NCBI RefSeq assembly: GCF_014698735.1
Contig: NZ_JACJTQ010000051.1
Coordinates: 1-38,250, forward strand
Source: Anabaena catenula FACHB-362
GTDB taxonomy: Bacteria > Cyanobacteriota > Cyanobacteriia > Cyanobacteriales > Nostocaceae
Direction of reading: 5' to 3'
Length of the DNA: 38,250 bases
A program made the position numbers and the translations under genes. Shown in pieces: positions 9,187 to 18,012 of the stretch. The number at the start of each line of letters is the position of its first letter. The stretch's first letter is position 1. The notes beneath the pieces were generated by a model. That model was not told the DNA's origin and did not search any database. It saw only the letters and a list, made by a program, of their open reading frames with translations.

Positions 9187-11445
9187 CTACCCTACTGAAA
9201 GGATGTGTGCGTGGAAGAATGCCCAGGTGGTGGCAATTCCTCCTAATAGATAGTGAGCTACACCTACAGCCCGACCTTGAGTGATGCTCAAAGCGCGAGG
9301 TTGTATTGTTGGTGCTACTTTCAGTTTATTGTGCGCCCAAACAATGGACTCAATTAGTTCTTGCCAGTAGCCACGACCACTGAACAGGAACATTAAGCTG
9401 AATGCCCAAACAAAGTGAGCGCCTAGGAACATGAGTCCATAAGCAGAAAATTCACTTCCGTAGGAGTTGATGACCTGTGTAGCTTGCGCCCACAGGAAGT
9501 CACGCAACCAGCCGTTAATAGTGATGGCACTTTCTGCAAAGTTGCCACCAGTGATGTGATTTACCACACCATCTGCATCTACAGTTCCCCAAACATCAGA
9601 TTGCATCTTCCAGCTGAAGTGGAAAATTACGATTGACAGGGAGTTATACATCCAGAACAGTCCTAGGAACACATGATCCCAACCAGAAACTTGACAGGTA
9701 CCGCCACGACCTGGACCATCGCAAGGGAAGCGGAAACCCAAGTTTGCCTTGTCTGGAATCAGACGAGAACTGCGGGCGTACAGTACACCTTTGAGCAGAA
9801 TCAGAACGGTGACGTGAATGGTGAAGGCGTGAATGTGGTGAATTAGGAAGTCTGCTGTACCCAAAGCTATGGGCATCATTGCGACTTTGCCGCCTACTGC
9901 CAACACACCACCACCAAAAGCATAGCTAACTGGTGCTAACGCATTGGGTGCTGTGCCACCTGGAGCCAGTGTGTGCAGGTTTTGTACCCACTGAGCAAAC
10001 ACAGGTTGCAACTGAATTGCTGCGTCGGAGAACATATCTTGAGGACGACCCAATGCACGCATTGTGTCGTTGTGGATGTACAGTCCAAAGCTGTGGAAGC
10101 CCAGGAAAATACATACCCAGTTCAGGTGAGAGATGATAGCGTCACGGTGACGAATCACCCGATCTAACACGTTGTTTTGGTTAACTACGGGATCGTAATC
10201 CCGCACCATGAATATCGCTGCGTGAGCAGCACCACCAACAATCAAGAAGCCACCGATCCAAATATGGTGAGTGAAAATGCACAACTGTGTAGCGTAATCA
10301 GTTGCCAAGTATGGATAGGGAGGCATCGCGTACATATGATGCGCGATGATGATTGTCAAGGAACCCAAGAAAGCCAGGTTAGTAGCTAACTGAGCGTGCC
10401 AAGAAGTGGTGAGGTTTTCGTAAAGACCTTTGTGACCTTCGCCAGTAAAAGGACCTTTGTGGTTTTCTAGGATATCTTTGATGCTGTGACCGATACCCCA
10501 GTTAGTGCGGTACATATGACCGGCAATGATGAACAGTACAGCGATCGCTAAGTGGTGATGAGAAATATCACTCATCCACAAGCCACCTGTGACCGGGTTC
10601 AAACCGCCTTTAAAGGTCAGAATGTCAGCATAAGTTCCCCAGTTCAAAGTGAAGAAAGGTGTTAAACCGCTGGCAAAGCTGGGATACAACTCTGTCAACA
10701 AATCTTTGTTCAAAATGAACTCATGGGGCAAGGGGATGTCCTTAATGGCAACGCCTGCATCCAATAGCTTGTTGATTGGTGCTGACACATGGATTAAGTG
10801 ACCAGCCCATCCCAAAGAACCACAGCCTAGCAATACTGATAAGTGATGATTCAGCATTGACTCCACATTCTGGAACCATTCCAGTTTGGGAGCGCGTTTG
10901 TGGTAATGGAACCAACCTGCAAATAGGAACAAGCCTGCTAGTACCAAGCCGCCAATCGCAGTTACATATAACTGGAAGGAGCTAGTGATACCCCAGCCTC
11001 GCCATACTTGGAACAAGCCAGAGGTGATTTGAATGCCGTGGAAGCCACCGCCTACATCACCGTTTAAAATGTCTTGTCCAACAATAGGCCAAACTACTTG
11101 AGCGCTAGGCTTAACGCCTAATGGATCGCTCAACCAAGCTTCGTAATTGGAGAACTTAGCGCCATGGAATAACATCCCGCTCAACCAGATTGTCACTACA
11201 GCCAGGTGGCCAAAGTGAGCGGCGAATATCTTGCGGGATATGTCTTCTAGATCGCTTGTATGAGTGTCAAAATCGTGGGCGAGGGCGTGCAGGTTCCAAA
11301 TCCAAGTGGTGGTTTTTGGACCTTTAGCTAAGGATCTGTCGAAATGTCCAGGTTGCGCCCATTTTTGAAATGAGGTAGGTACCGGATCATTGTCAACGAT
11401 GACTCTTGCTTTCTTTTCCTCTCGCTCCGGAGGACTAATCGTCAT
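9187..11445 (-). CDS. psaA: Photosystem I P700 chlorophyll a apoprotein A1
   Basis: This is the A1 core subunit of photosystem I, 752 residues, the normal length. It begins in the usual way for cyanobacterial PsaA (MTISPPERE) and carries the FX loop [12 protein letters not shown], whose two cysteines complete the [4Fe-4S] FX cluster together with PsaB. The His-rich transmembrane helices (HFGHLAV, HHHLAIA, HHIWIGG) are intact. The ATG at 11445 is preceded by a near-perfect Shine-Dalgarno (GAGAGGAGG, four bases before the start), fitting a highly translated gene. It is the first gene of psaA-psaB. A promoter-like TATAAT and a possible light-response motif lie upstream. Confidence 0.99.
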   Translation of the reverse strand: MTISPPEREEKKARVIVDNDPVPTSFQKWAQPGHFDRSLAKGPKTTTWIWNLHALAHDFDTHTSDLEDISRKIFAAHFGHLAVVTIWLSGMLFHGAKFSNYEAWLSDPLGVKPSAQVVWPIVGQDILNGDVGGGFHGIQITSGLFQVWRGWGITSSFQLYVTAIGGLVLAGLFLFAGWFHYHKRAPKLEWFQNVESMLNHHLSVLLGCGSLGWAGHLIHVSAPINKLLDAGVAIKDIPLPHEFILNKDLLTELYPSFASGLTPFFTLNWGTYADILTFKGGLNPVTGGLWMSDISHHHLAIAVLFIIAGHMYRTNWGIGHSIKDILENHKGPFTGEGHKGLYENLTTSWHAQLATNLAFLGSLTIIIAHHMYAMPPYPYLATDYATQLCIFTHHIWIGGFLIVGGAAHAAIFMVRDYDPVVNQNNVLDRVIRHRDAIISHLNWVCIFLGFHSFGLYIHNDTMRALGRPQDMFSDAAIQLQPVFAQWVQNLHTLAPGGTAPNALAPVSYAFGGGVLAVGGKVAMMPIALGTADFLIHHIHAFTIHVTVLILLKGVLYARSSRLIPDKANLGFRFPCDGPGRGGTCQVSGWDHVFLGLFWMYNSLSIVIFHFSWKMQSDVWGTVDADGVVNHITGGNFAESAITINGWLRDFLWAQATQVINSYGSEFSAYGLMFLGAHFVWAFSLMFLFSGRGYWQELIESIVWAHNKLKVAPTIQPRALSITQGRAVGVAHYLLGGIATTWAFFHAHILSVG

Positions 11446-11567
11446 TCGACCTCCTCTCTAAATAAGGAATGAGGACTCAGGAATACCACAGAGTTAGCTT
11501 TACTCGCAATTCCAGAGATTTTCTGGAGCCGCGATGACCGCGCTGTGTGGATAGTTGTTTCTGTTGA

Positions 11568-11573
11568 ATTATA
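11568..11573 (-). promoter_or_regulatory. Possible psaA -10 element (TATAAT)
   Basis: On the minus strand a perfect TATAAT lies about 120 nt upstream of the psaA start, with no good -35 at 17 bp. A leader of roughly 110-115 nt would follow. The call rests on the match and the position only. Confidence 0.4.
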
Positions 11574-11590
11574 GAGTCTATACTTGTACT

Positions 11591-11613
11591 TTGTTAGAGA
11601 CATTTTAACAATA
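11591..11613 (-). promoter_or_regulatory. HLR1-like motif upstream of psaA
   Basis: On the minus strand, GTTAAAAT, a 4-nt gap, and CTAACAAA resemble the paired octamers (GTTACAWW, spaced by 4) bound by RpaB in cyanobacterial high-light promoters including psaAB. The two halves have one and two mismatches. The position just upstream of the -10 candidate fits. Boundaries are approximate. Confidence 0.3.
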
Positions 11614-11834
11614 ATTAAAAATAGCCAGATTTCTTGTCTTATCTGGCTTTTAACGTAAAACAAATTGTTAAAATGTCAATAGCTTATCCATTTAATTTAC
11701 AAAGAATAACAATTCTTAAAACTTATAGGTACTACTGAGGGTAGCAAATTTGATCTTTTAGGCTATAGTTCCCTAGGCACAGTTTGCGCCACAATAATTT
11801 GTTAACCGTTGAAGACTATCACAGGGCGAAAGAA

Positions 11835-13286
11835 ATGAACTCTAGGCGTAAAATAGCTTTAGAGAAACTCGTCTTTAGGAGTTTCCCGATCCTCAAATGG
11901 CTAATAACATTGGTGTTGGTCTTAAGTCTATGCAGTTGTGTTGAGAAAGCGGGAAGTCAAGAAGTCTCTATTGACAATCGGACAAAAGCGCCACCAGTAT
12001 CCCCAATTTCTGGGCAATTTGCAGAAACTACCCCTCCAGATGTTATCCAAGAACTGCGCCCCAGCTTGGAAGGTTATCAGCCACAAGTGACAATTCTCAG
12101 TCCCCAAGGGGATGAAGTCTTACAAGACGATACGGTTAAAGTCAGCTTGCAGGTTAAGGATCTACCAATATTCAAAGATCCACAATGGCAATTAGGCCCT
12201 CATCTGCACGTTATTCTCGATAACCAGCCTTATATAGCGGTTTACGACCTCAGTCAGCCTCTTATTTTGCCCAACTTGTCCCCAGGTAGTCATACCTTAC
12301 GTGTATTTGCATCTCGTCCTTGGCATGAAAGCTTTAAAAATGAGGGCGCTTATGCCCAAACAACATTTCACATTTTTACTAAAACTGACGATAACAACCC
12401 TGAACCTAATTTACCAGTATTAACTTACAGTCGTCCCAATGCCAGTTACGGTGCAGAACCGATTATGCTGGATTTTTATCTTACTAACGCGCCTTTACAC
12501 ATTGCTTCTGAAGATAATGTGGAAGACACAATGAGTGATTGGCGCATTCGCTGCACGATTAACGGTGAAAATTTCGTTCTTGACCGTTGGCAAACAGTAT
12601 ATCTTAAAGGCTTTAAGCCAGGTAAGTCTTGGGTAAAACTAGAATTTCTCGATAATCAGGGAAACCCAGTCAAAAATGCCTTTAACAGTACAGTCAGATT
12701 AATTAACTACCAACCCAACGGTCAAGACACGCTTTCGAGAATTGTCAGAGGAGAACTAACCGCTGATGAAGTGCGGGGTATCGTAGATCAGAATTATACG
12801 CCACCAGTTCCCGAAACCGAAACTACACCAATTCCTAAAGTTGAAAAAACACCCGAACCTCAACCTGAGATAGAAACGCCACCAGTTCCCGAAACCGAAA
12901 CTACACCAATTCCTAAAGTTGACAAAACACCCGCACCGCAACCTGAGATAGAAACGCCACCAGTTCCCGAAACGGAAACTACACCAATTCCTAAAGTTGA
13001 AAAAGCACCCGCACCGCAACCTGAGATAGAAACGCCACCAGTTCCCGAAACCGAAACGACAGCAACTCCCAAAGTTGACAAAAAACCGGAACTTCAACCG
13101 GAGATAGAAACGCCACCAGTTCCCGAAACCGAAACTACACCAATTCCTAAAGTTGAAATAATACCCAAACCTCAACCTGAAATTACACCCACACCTCCTG
13201 CTATTAAATTTGCAGCACCAGAACTACAGCCGAAATTCATACCAACACCTTCCAAAAAACAGCTAAACCCTCCCATAGCTGTGTAA
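11835..13286 (+). CDS. Lipoprotein with a five-copy Pro/Glu/Thr-rich repeat
   Basis: The protein of about 483 residues has a positively charged N-terminus, a hydrophobic helix and a lipobox-like LCSC, so it is probably a lipoprotein. The middle part (roughly 70-320) looks globular and beta-rich, with signatures such as LGPHLHVILD, but I do not recognise the family. The C-terminus holds five tandem 26-residue units starting TPPVPETETT, encoded by 78-bp DNA repeats, and then a Pro-rich tail. Such a stalk could span periplasm or peptidoglycan. The reading frame extends upstream to a TTG at 11784, but the ATG at 11835 directly precedes the basic N-region and is preferred. It is divergent from psaA; no functional link is implied. 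Confidence 0.75.
   Translation: MNSRRKIALEKLVFRSFPILKWLITLVLVLSLCSCVEKAGSQEVSIDNRTKAPPVSPISGQFAETTPPDVIQELRPSLEGYQPQVTILSPQGDEVLQDDTVKVSLQVKDLPIFKDPQWQLGPHLHVILDNQPYIAVYDLSQPLILPNLSPGSHTLRVFASRPWHESFKNEGAYAQTTFHIFTKTDDNNPEPNLPVLTYSRPNASYGAEPIMLDFYLTNAPLHIASEDNVEDTMSDWRIRCTINGENFVLDRWQTVYLKGFKPGKSWVKLEFLDNQGNPVKNAFNSTVRLINYQPNGQDTLSRIVRGELTADEVRGIVDQNYTPPVPETETTPIPKVEKTPEPQPEIETPPVPETETTPIPKVDKTPAPQPEIETPPVPETETTPIPKVEKAPAPQPEIETPPVPETETTATPKVDKKPELQPEIETPPVPETETTPIPKVEIIPKPQPEITPTPPAIKFAAPELQPKFIPTPSKKQLNPPIAV
12798..13187 (+). repeat. Five tandem 78-bp coding repeats
   Basis: Units begin at 12798, 12876, 12954, 13032 and 13110, each encoding 26 residues that open with TPPVPETETT. Units 2 and 3 are nearly identical, while 4 and 5 are more diverged, suggesting recent expansion by slippage or recombination. 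The frame is kept throughout. Confidence 0.95.
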
Positions 13287-13287
13287 G

Positions 13288-13326
13288 AAGAGTCTGAAAC
13301 TCTTTTGAATTTTGAATTTTGAATTT
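13288..13326. terminator. Hairpin plus GAATTTT repeats between convergent genes
   Basis: AAGAGT (13288-13293) pairs with ACTCTT (13299-13304), followed by TT and then a tandem of GAATTTT heptamers. It lies just past the lipoprotein stop and before the convergent glutaminase stop, so it may serve as a weak terminator. The heptamers are STRR type. Confidence 0.45.
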
Positions 13327-13336
13327 TTGTCTGCGG

Positions 13337-14263
13337 TTAATGATTCATATTTAATTTCAACCCTGAGGATAAAGCTTCAATAAATGCCAGACCTGCCACA
13401 GGATTGCTTATACTATCCAAGGCAGGACTGTAGCAAGCGATAGCTCCCTGATTTGGTACTATTGCTAATAAACCCCCACTAATACCCGATTTCATGGGTA
13501 AACCAATTTTGATAGCATACTGAGCAGAAGCCTCATATAATCCACAAGTTAACATCACATTATTCACGATGTTGCGGTTTAGTGAGTTTATAAAACTGCT
13601 GTTACAAGCTAATGAATTTCCTAATAAGGCTAAGTCCTGGACATTTCCAGAAATACAGCATATTTGTTCATAAGTGTCAAGAGCAATTTCCAGATTTTGG
13701 ATATGTCCAGTTTTGATAAGATGGTGAGCGATCGCTAGATTTGCTGGTGAACGAGTAGCGCGAACTGAATTCAGCAACTCTTCATCTAACTGCAATTGAC
13801 ACCCTGCTAATTCATTCAACCATTGACAGAATAAATGCGTGCGAGTATTCCCATCCTTTCCTGGTAACTTATCAGCTAAGGTAATAGCACCACTATTAAT
13901 CATTGGATTACGTGGATACCCATTATCAGCAATTAACTGTTCTAAAGAATTGAAAGGTGCTGCGGAGGGTTCAAACCCAACCCATTCTGATACCTTTTCT
14001 CCTCCGAAATGTTCCAGAAGATATAGTAGGGAGAATGGCTTAATTACACTCATTAAAGGAAATACACAACCTGTATCTCCTAAACTGTAATTTACACCTG
14101 ATTCACAGCAGATATGAACAGCAAACCAGCTAGGGTTAGCTATAGCTAAAGGTGGAATACGTTCAATAACTCGTCCCTGTACAGCTTGGTTTTTAGCTTG
14201 TTGTACCCAAAGAGATAAATTATTTATATTGATTTTTTCTAGTTCTATCAAAACCGATTTCAA
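13337..14263 (-). CDS. glsA: Glutaminase A (glutamine to glutamate and ammonia)
   Basis: This 308-residue protein belongs to the serine-dependent glutaminase family with a beta-lactamase-like fold. The S72-x-x-K75 catalytic pair (MSVIKPF), the family segment NPMINSGAI, the early IPPLA motif and the glycine-rich KSGISGG near the C-terminus are all visible. The length is normal. The only reasonable start is TTG at 14263, followed by KSVLIELEK, with AGG directly before it; an in-frame TTG at 14251 is an alternative. The start lies only 26 bp from the ATG of the divergent NHLRC2-like gene. The ammonia produced would enter GS-GOGAT in the cytoplasm. Confidence 0.92.
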   Translation of the reverse strand: MKSVLIELEKININNLSLWVQQAKNQAVQGRVIERIPPLAIANPSWFAVHICCESGVNYSLGDTGCVFPLMSVIKPFSLLYLLEHFGGEKVSEWVGFEPSAAPFNSLEQLIADNGYPRNPMINSGAITLADKLPGKDGNTRTHLFCQWLNELAGCQLQLDEELLNSVRATRSPANLAIAHHLIKTGHIQNLEIALDTYEQICCISGNVQDLALLGNSLACNSSFINSLNRNIVNNVMLTCGLYEASAQYAIKIGLPMKSGISGGLLAIVPNQGAIACYSPALDSISNPVAGLAFIEALSSGLKLNMNH

Positions 14264-14289
14264 CCTAAAATCTACAATCTTAAAATACT

Positions 14290-15774
14290 ATGATTCCCCG
14301 TGTTAGATCACCAGAATTACCACAAAATTATCCTTGGCTGAATACTGATAAACCTTTATCACTAAAAGCACTCAAAGGTAGAGTCATAATTTTAGACTTT
14401 TGGACATACTGTTGTATCAACTGTTTACACATATTACCAGACTTGAAATATTTAGAACGTAAATATCAAGATAGCCTGACAATTATCGGCGTTCACTCTG
14501 CGAAATTTGACAACGAAAAAGAAATCGAAAACATTCGTCAAGCCGTTCTGCGCTACGACATTGAACATCCAGTTTTAGTGGATATTGGTTTTCGAGTTTG
14601 GGATGAGTATACTGTTCGTGCTTGGCCTACCTTAATAATTATAGATCCACAAGGTTATGTAATTAGTCAAGTTTCTGGTGAAGGAAATTTACAACTTATT
14701 GAAAACATCATTATTCAATCTATTAATCAAAATCAAGATAAAATTAATTTTCAACAACTCGAATTCAATTTAGAAAAACAGCATAATCCATTAATTACAC
14801 CCTTCGCTTTTCCCAGTAAAATTTTAGCTACACCTGCGGGTTTATTTATTGCTGATTCTGGACATCATCGTTTAGTAATGAGTAGCTTAGAAGGTGAAGT
14901 TATTCATATCATTGGTACAGGAAAGCCAGGTTTAAATGATGGGAAATTTGACGAAGTACAGTTTTCTGCACCACAAGGAATGAGTTATGATCTAGAAAAT
15001 CAAATTCTTTATGTTGCTGATACAGAAAATCATGTTGTACAGCGTGTTGATTTGCAAAAACTAGTAGTTGAAACAATTGCGGGAACTGGTAAACAAAGTT
15101 ATATTATTCATCCTCATGGTGGTGCTGCATTAGCAACAGCATTAAATTCACCTTGGGATTTAGTGAAAGTTGGTAATTTACTGTTTATCACAATGGCAGG
15201 TTCTCATCAAATTTGGCAAATGAATTTAGAAACAGGTAATATTACAACTTATGCGGGAACAGGTGCAGAAGGTTGTGTTGATGGTAATTTTTCAGAATGT
15301 GCATTTGCTCAACCTAGCGGAATTACTACAAATGGAAAAGAGTTATTTATTGCTGATAGTGAAGTTAGTTCGATTCGGGCTGTGGAAATAGCAGAAAATG
15401 GCAAAGTAAGAACCGTTTGTGGTAGTGGTTTTTTATTTGAATTTGGTGATAAAGATGGTACGGGTGATGATGTGCGTTTACAGCATTGTTTAGATATAGA
15501 TTATTTCGATAATTACCTTTGGGTTGCAGATACATATAATCATAAACTAAAAGTAGTTAATCCTATTAATGGTGAATGTAAAACTATTTTGTTCAATAGC
15601 GAAAATTCTCTTTTATCTGAACCTTCAGGTTTGAGTTGTCTGGGTTCATCTCTATATATTAGTGATACCAATAATCATGTAATTCGGCGTGTTAATTTGG
15701 AAAGTTTAGAAATAACAACTTTGGAATTTTCTGGTTTATGTGCGCCTAGTATGTGTTTGCCTGAAAATGTTTAA
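14290..15774 (+). CDS. NHLRC2-like thioredoxin-domain and NHL-repeat protein
   Basis: The N-terminal 150 residues form a TlpA/thioredoxin-like domain with the motif C41-C42-I-N-C45 (WTYCCINC) characteristic of the NHLRC2 family. Residues about 175-480 contain NHL beta-propeller repeats, recognisable by recurring FIADSGHHR, YVADTENHV and ISDTNNHVI segments that end in (I/V)xR. At 494 residues it lacks the C-terminal beta-sandwich found in animal NHLRC2, as far as I can judge. No signal peptide is present, so it is likely cytosolic. A redox or scaffold role is inferred, but the biochemical function in bacteria is not established. The conserved N-terminal PRVRSPELP supports the chosen ATG. Confidence 0.85.
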   Translation: MIPRVRSPELPQNYPWLNTDKPLSLKALKGRVIILDFWTYCCINCLHILPDLKYLERKYQDSLTIIGVHSAKFDNEKEIENIRQAVLRYDIEHPVLVDIGFRVWDEYTVRAWPTLIIIDPQGYVISQVSGEGNLQLIENIIIQSINQNQDKINFQQLEFNLEKQHNPLITPFAFPSKILATPAGLFIADSGHHRLVMSSLEGEVIHIIGTGKPGLNDGKFDEVQFSAPQGMSYDLENQILYVADTENHVVQRVDLQKLVVETIAGTGKQSYIIHPHGGAALATALNSPWDLVKVGNLLFITMAGSHQIWQMNLETGNITTYAGTGAEGCVDGNFSECAFAQPSGITTNGKELFIADSEVSSIRAVEIAENGKVRTVCGSGFLFEFGDKDGTGDDVRLQHCLDIDYFDNYLWVADTYNHKLKVVNPINGECKTILFNSENSLLSEPSGLSCLGSSLYISDTNNHVIRRVNLESLEITTLEFSGLCAPSMCLPENV

Positions 15775-15852
15775 ATTGCATAACTTTACGGATCAAAAAA
15801 TACCCTGAAATGGTATATTTATTATTGCTTGTTTTAATTGAGTAGTATAGAT

Positions 15853-16269
15853 ATGAGTGATAAATTTATTTTGTTAGATTGTGATGATGATGTCATACAG
15901 ATTTCTAATGATAGTTTTACGGTAAGTAGATTAAAAGAGTTGGTAATCAACGGAATTCTAGAAAAGAAGCCTTTATCTGTAGGCAATAATGTTAATATTC
16001 ATATCGGGATCTGTCTTGACTATTTAGGCAATTTTAAAATTTATGATCAAGATATTCATGTAGATGATCTACAATTACAAATAACAAAAGATTGTCAGCT
16101 TTTAAAAATTGGTAATAAAGGTTGGCAGACGGGAAAGATTAAAATAAAGATGTCAATTTCACCACTGAATAAATATTCAGATTATGTTGATTTAGAATTT
16201 TATCCTGATGAACCTGAAATACCAGAATCACCGTTAGATGATCTGAGAAAAAGCTTAAACAATAGGTAG
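15853..16269 (+). CDS. Unknown acidic protein, stop codon supplied by a mobile repeat
   Basis: The frame opens at TTG 15838, but the ATG at 15853 (MSDKFILLD) is a more natural start, giving about 138 residues. The composition is acidic and beta-rich, with no signal peptide or membrane helix, and I do not recognise a family. The final codons (...LNNR, stop) run into the GTAGGGTGGG end of the palindromic element at 16266, and the TAG stop lies inside that element, so the native C-terminus may have been changed. It precedes atzG-atzE on the same strand, but the intervening element argues against a simple operon. A real gene is supported by its length in A/T-rich DNA; its function is unknown. Confidence 0.55.
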   Translation: MSDKFILLDCDDDVIQISNDSFTVSRLKELVINGILEKKPLSVGNNVNIHIGICLDYLGNFKIYDQDIHVDDLQLQITKDCQLLKIGNKGWQTGKIKIKMSISPLNKYSDYVDLEFYPDEPEIPESPLDDLRKSLNNR

Positions 16270-16426
16270 GGTGGGCAATGCCCACCAAATAAATAGAAAA
16301 ATGCTCAATAATATGTAGGATATACAACACCCACCATCAATTATCTTTATCCAAAAAAATGAATCAAATGGTGAATATTAATATTCGATGTAATGATATA
16401 TTATTGGTGGGCAATGCCCACCCTAC
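16266..16426. mobile_element. MITE-like element with palindromic ends
   Basis: The ends are inverted copies of one sequence: GTAGGGTGGGCAATGCCCAC at 16266-16285 and its reverse complement at 16407-16426. The similarity continues inward for several bases, and each end is itself a palindrome (GGTGGGCAATGCCCACC). A partial third copy lies near 16315-16337, and a 14-nt palindrome GAATATTAATATTC at 16373-16386. Palindromes of this GGGCAATGCCC type are widespread dispersed repeats in Nostocales. It sits immediately upstream of atzG. Confidence 0.7.
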
Positions 16427-16430
16427 TAAG

Positions 16431-16619
16431 ATGGAAAATCAAGATTTTAATGTTCAAGAATATGTTAAACAAATGTCGATTTTATTGAAGTTAGAAATAA
16501 ATGATGAATATCAAGATGGTGTAATTGCCAACTTTGAGAGAATTAAAGATATAGCCGAAATTGTCAATAACTTTCCTTTACCAGAATCAATAGAAATTGC
16601 ACCCACTTTTGAACCATAA
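16431..16619 (+). CDS. atzG: AtzG-like (DUF4089) amidase partner
   Basis: This 62-residue protein (MENQDFNVQEY...) matches the small DUF4089/AtzG type, a GatC-like helical subunit that accompanies AtzE-family amidases. Residues 10-45 read as two helices, followed by the family-style Phe-Pro-Leu-Pro segment and a C-terminal APTFEP. An in-frame ATG exists at 16359, but the extra residues are encoded by the mobile repeat (VGNAHPT), so 16431 is the likely start. The gap to the amidase ATG is 7 nt, so the two are translated from one message. The Shine-Dalgarno is weak and comes from the repeat edge. Confidence 0.75.
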   Translation: MENQDFNVQEYVKQMSILLKLEINDEYQDGVIANFERIKDIAEIVNNFPLPESIEIAPTFEP

Positions 16620-16626
16620 ATAAACC

Positions 16627-18009
16627 ATGAATGATGCTGTATCTATAACCGAAAATGTTTTATCAGGTAAGGTTAGCGCAGTGGATATTACCCAAGCTGC
16701 ATTAACCATAATTGCTGCTAGGAATGATGATCTAAATTGCTTTACAACTATTACCGCAGAAACAGCTTTACAAGATGCAGCACGTATTGATAGAGAAATT
16801 GCTGAAGGTAAAAATCCCGGTGTTTTAGCTGGTGTACCTTTTGCAGTTAAAAACCTTTTTGATATTGCTGATTTAACAACATTAGCAGGTGCAAAAATCA
16901 ACGCCGAAAATGCGACTGCTACCCAAGACGCAACTGCAATTACTAAATTAAAACAAGCTGGTGCGTTGCTAATTGGTGCGCTAAATATGGATGAATATGC
17001 TTATGGATTTGTGACAGAAAATGCCCATTATGGTGCAACTCACAACCCCCATGATTTAAATCGTGTTGCGGGGGGTTCTTCCGGTGGTTCTGCTGCTGTG
17101 GTTGCTGCGGGTTTAGTTCCTTTTTCTTTGGGTTCAGATACTAACGGTTCCATTCGTGTTCCTGCGGCTTTGTGTGGTGTATTTGGGTTTAAACCCACTT
17201 ATGGAAGGTTGTCTCGTGCAGGTGTAAAATTATTTTCTAGTAGTTTAGATCATATCGGTCATTTTGCAAATTCAGTTAGAGATATTGCAACAATTTTTGA
17301 TGTTTTACAAGGGGAGGATGAAAAAGATCCAATTTGTACAAAACGTCCGATTGAAAAATCTTTACTACAACTAAATAATGATATATATAATATTAAAATT
17401 GCCATTGCAGATGATTATTTTACCCAAAATGCAGAACCAGCAGCTTTAGCAGCAGTCCAAAAAGTAGCTGAAGCGTTAAATGTCACAGAATATGTCACAA
17501 TACCGGAAGCAAAAATTGCCAGGGCTGCGGCTTTTATAATTACAGCTTGTGAAGGTGCAAATTTACATTTAGATAAATTAAAAAATCGTCCCCAAGACTT
17601 TGATTTTGCTACGCGAGATCGATTTTTGGCAGGTGCATTAATTCCTAATCATTGGTATATCCAAGCCCAACGATTTAGAAGCTGGTATAGAGATAAAGTC
17701 AGAGAAATATTTAAAAATGTAGATATAATTATTGCCCCTACAACACCAATTCCAGCGCCATTAATTGGTCAACAAACTATGATTTTAAACAATGAAGAAA
17801 TTCTCGTTCGTCCGCATTTGGGTTTATTCACTCAACCATTATCTTTTATTGGTTTACCCGTTTTATCAGTTCCCATTAATCAAGAAAATTCTTTACCTTT
17901 AGGAGTACAGTTGATAGCTGCACCCTATAATGAAGCATTAATTCTACGAGTTGCAGCAGTATTAGAAAAACAGGGTATAAGTTGCAGTAACGTGATTAGT
18001 TTAATTTGA
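16627..18009 (+). CDS. atzE: AtzE-family amidase
   Basis: This 460-residue amidase-signature hydrolase has the full Ser-cisSer-Lys triad: K75 in AVKNLFD, cis-S151 in GGSSGGSAA, and nucleophile S175 in SDTNGSIR. The Asn in TNGSIR and the adjacent DUF4089 partner point to the AtzE subgroup rather than GatA. The founding AtzE acts on 1-carboxybiuret in cyanuric acid breakdown. No other gene of that pathway is visible here, so the natural substrate (a ureido or amide compound) is unknown. Context with glutaminase and a flavin oxidase suggests nitrogen salvage. It ends 3 nt from the stop of the convergent GNAT gene. Confidence 0.88.
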   Translation: MNDAVSITENVLSGKVSAVDITQAALTIIAARNDDLNCFTTITAETALQDAARIDREIAEGKNPGVLAGVPFAVKNLFDIADLTTLAGAKINAENATATQDATAITKLKQAGALLIGALNMDEYAYGFVTENAHYGATHNPHDLNRVAGGSSGGSAAVVAAGLVPFSLGSDTNGSIRVPAALCGVFGFKPTYGRLSRAGVKLFSSSLDHIGHFANSVRDIATIFDVLQGEDEKDPICTKRPIEKSLLQLNNDIYNIKIAIADDYFTQNAEPAALAAVQKVAEALNVTEYVTIPEAKIARAAAFIITACEGANLHLDKLKNRPQDFDFATRDRFLAGALIPNHWYIQAQRFRSWYRDKVREIFKNVDIIIAPTTPIPAPLIGQQTMILNNEEILVRPHLGLFTQPLSFIGLPVLSVPINQENSLPLGVQLIAAPYNEALILRVAAVLEKQGISCSNVISLI

Positions 18010-18012
18010 ATA

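Larger units (their letters stand above)
11446..11834. other. Divergent spacer between psaA and a lipoprotein gene
   Basis: This spacer of about 390 bp must hold the psaAB promoter and the promoter of the divergent lipoprotein gene. It is A/T-rich. A second minus-strand TTGACA lies near 11680. No additional gene is convincing here; a 73-codon minus-strand frame whose stop overlaps the psaA ATG was judged incidental. Confidence 0.5.

Noticed and set aside
7247-10985. Several plus-strand frames opposite psaB and psaA
   Set aside because: They are antisense to intact, highly conserved genes, lack sensible protein composition, and arise from the codon bias of psaA/psaB.
11442-11663. 73-codon minus-strand frame whose TGA overlaps the psaA ATG
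   Set aside because: The overlap looked like translational coupling, but the best -10 candidate lies inside the frame, so its start would not be transcribed, and the peptide has no recognisable character.
12756-13175. Long antisense frames over the 78-bp repeats
   Set aside because: The repeat period is a multiple of three, so any frame without a stop in one unit stays open throughout. The peptides are simply the repeat read backwards.
16359-16430. Upstream extension of atzG
   Set aside because: The extra residues (with VGNAHPT) are translated mobile-repeat sequence.
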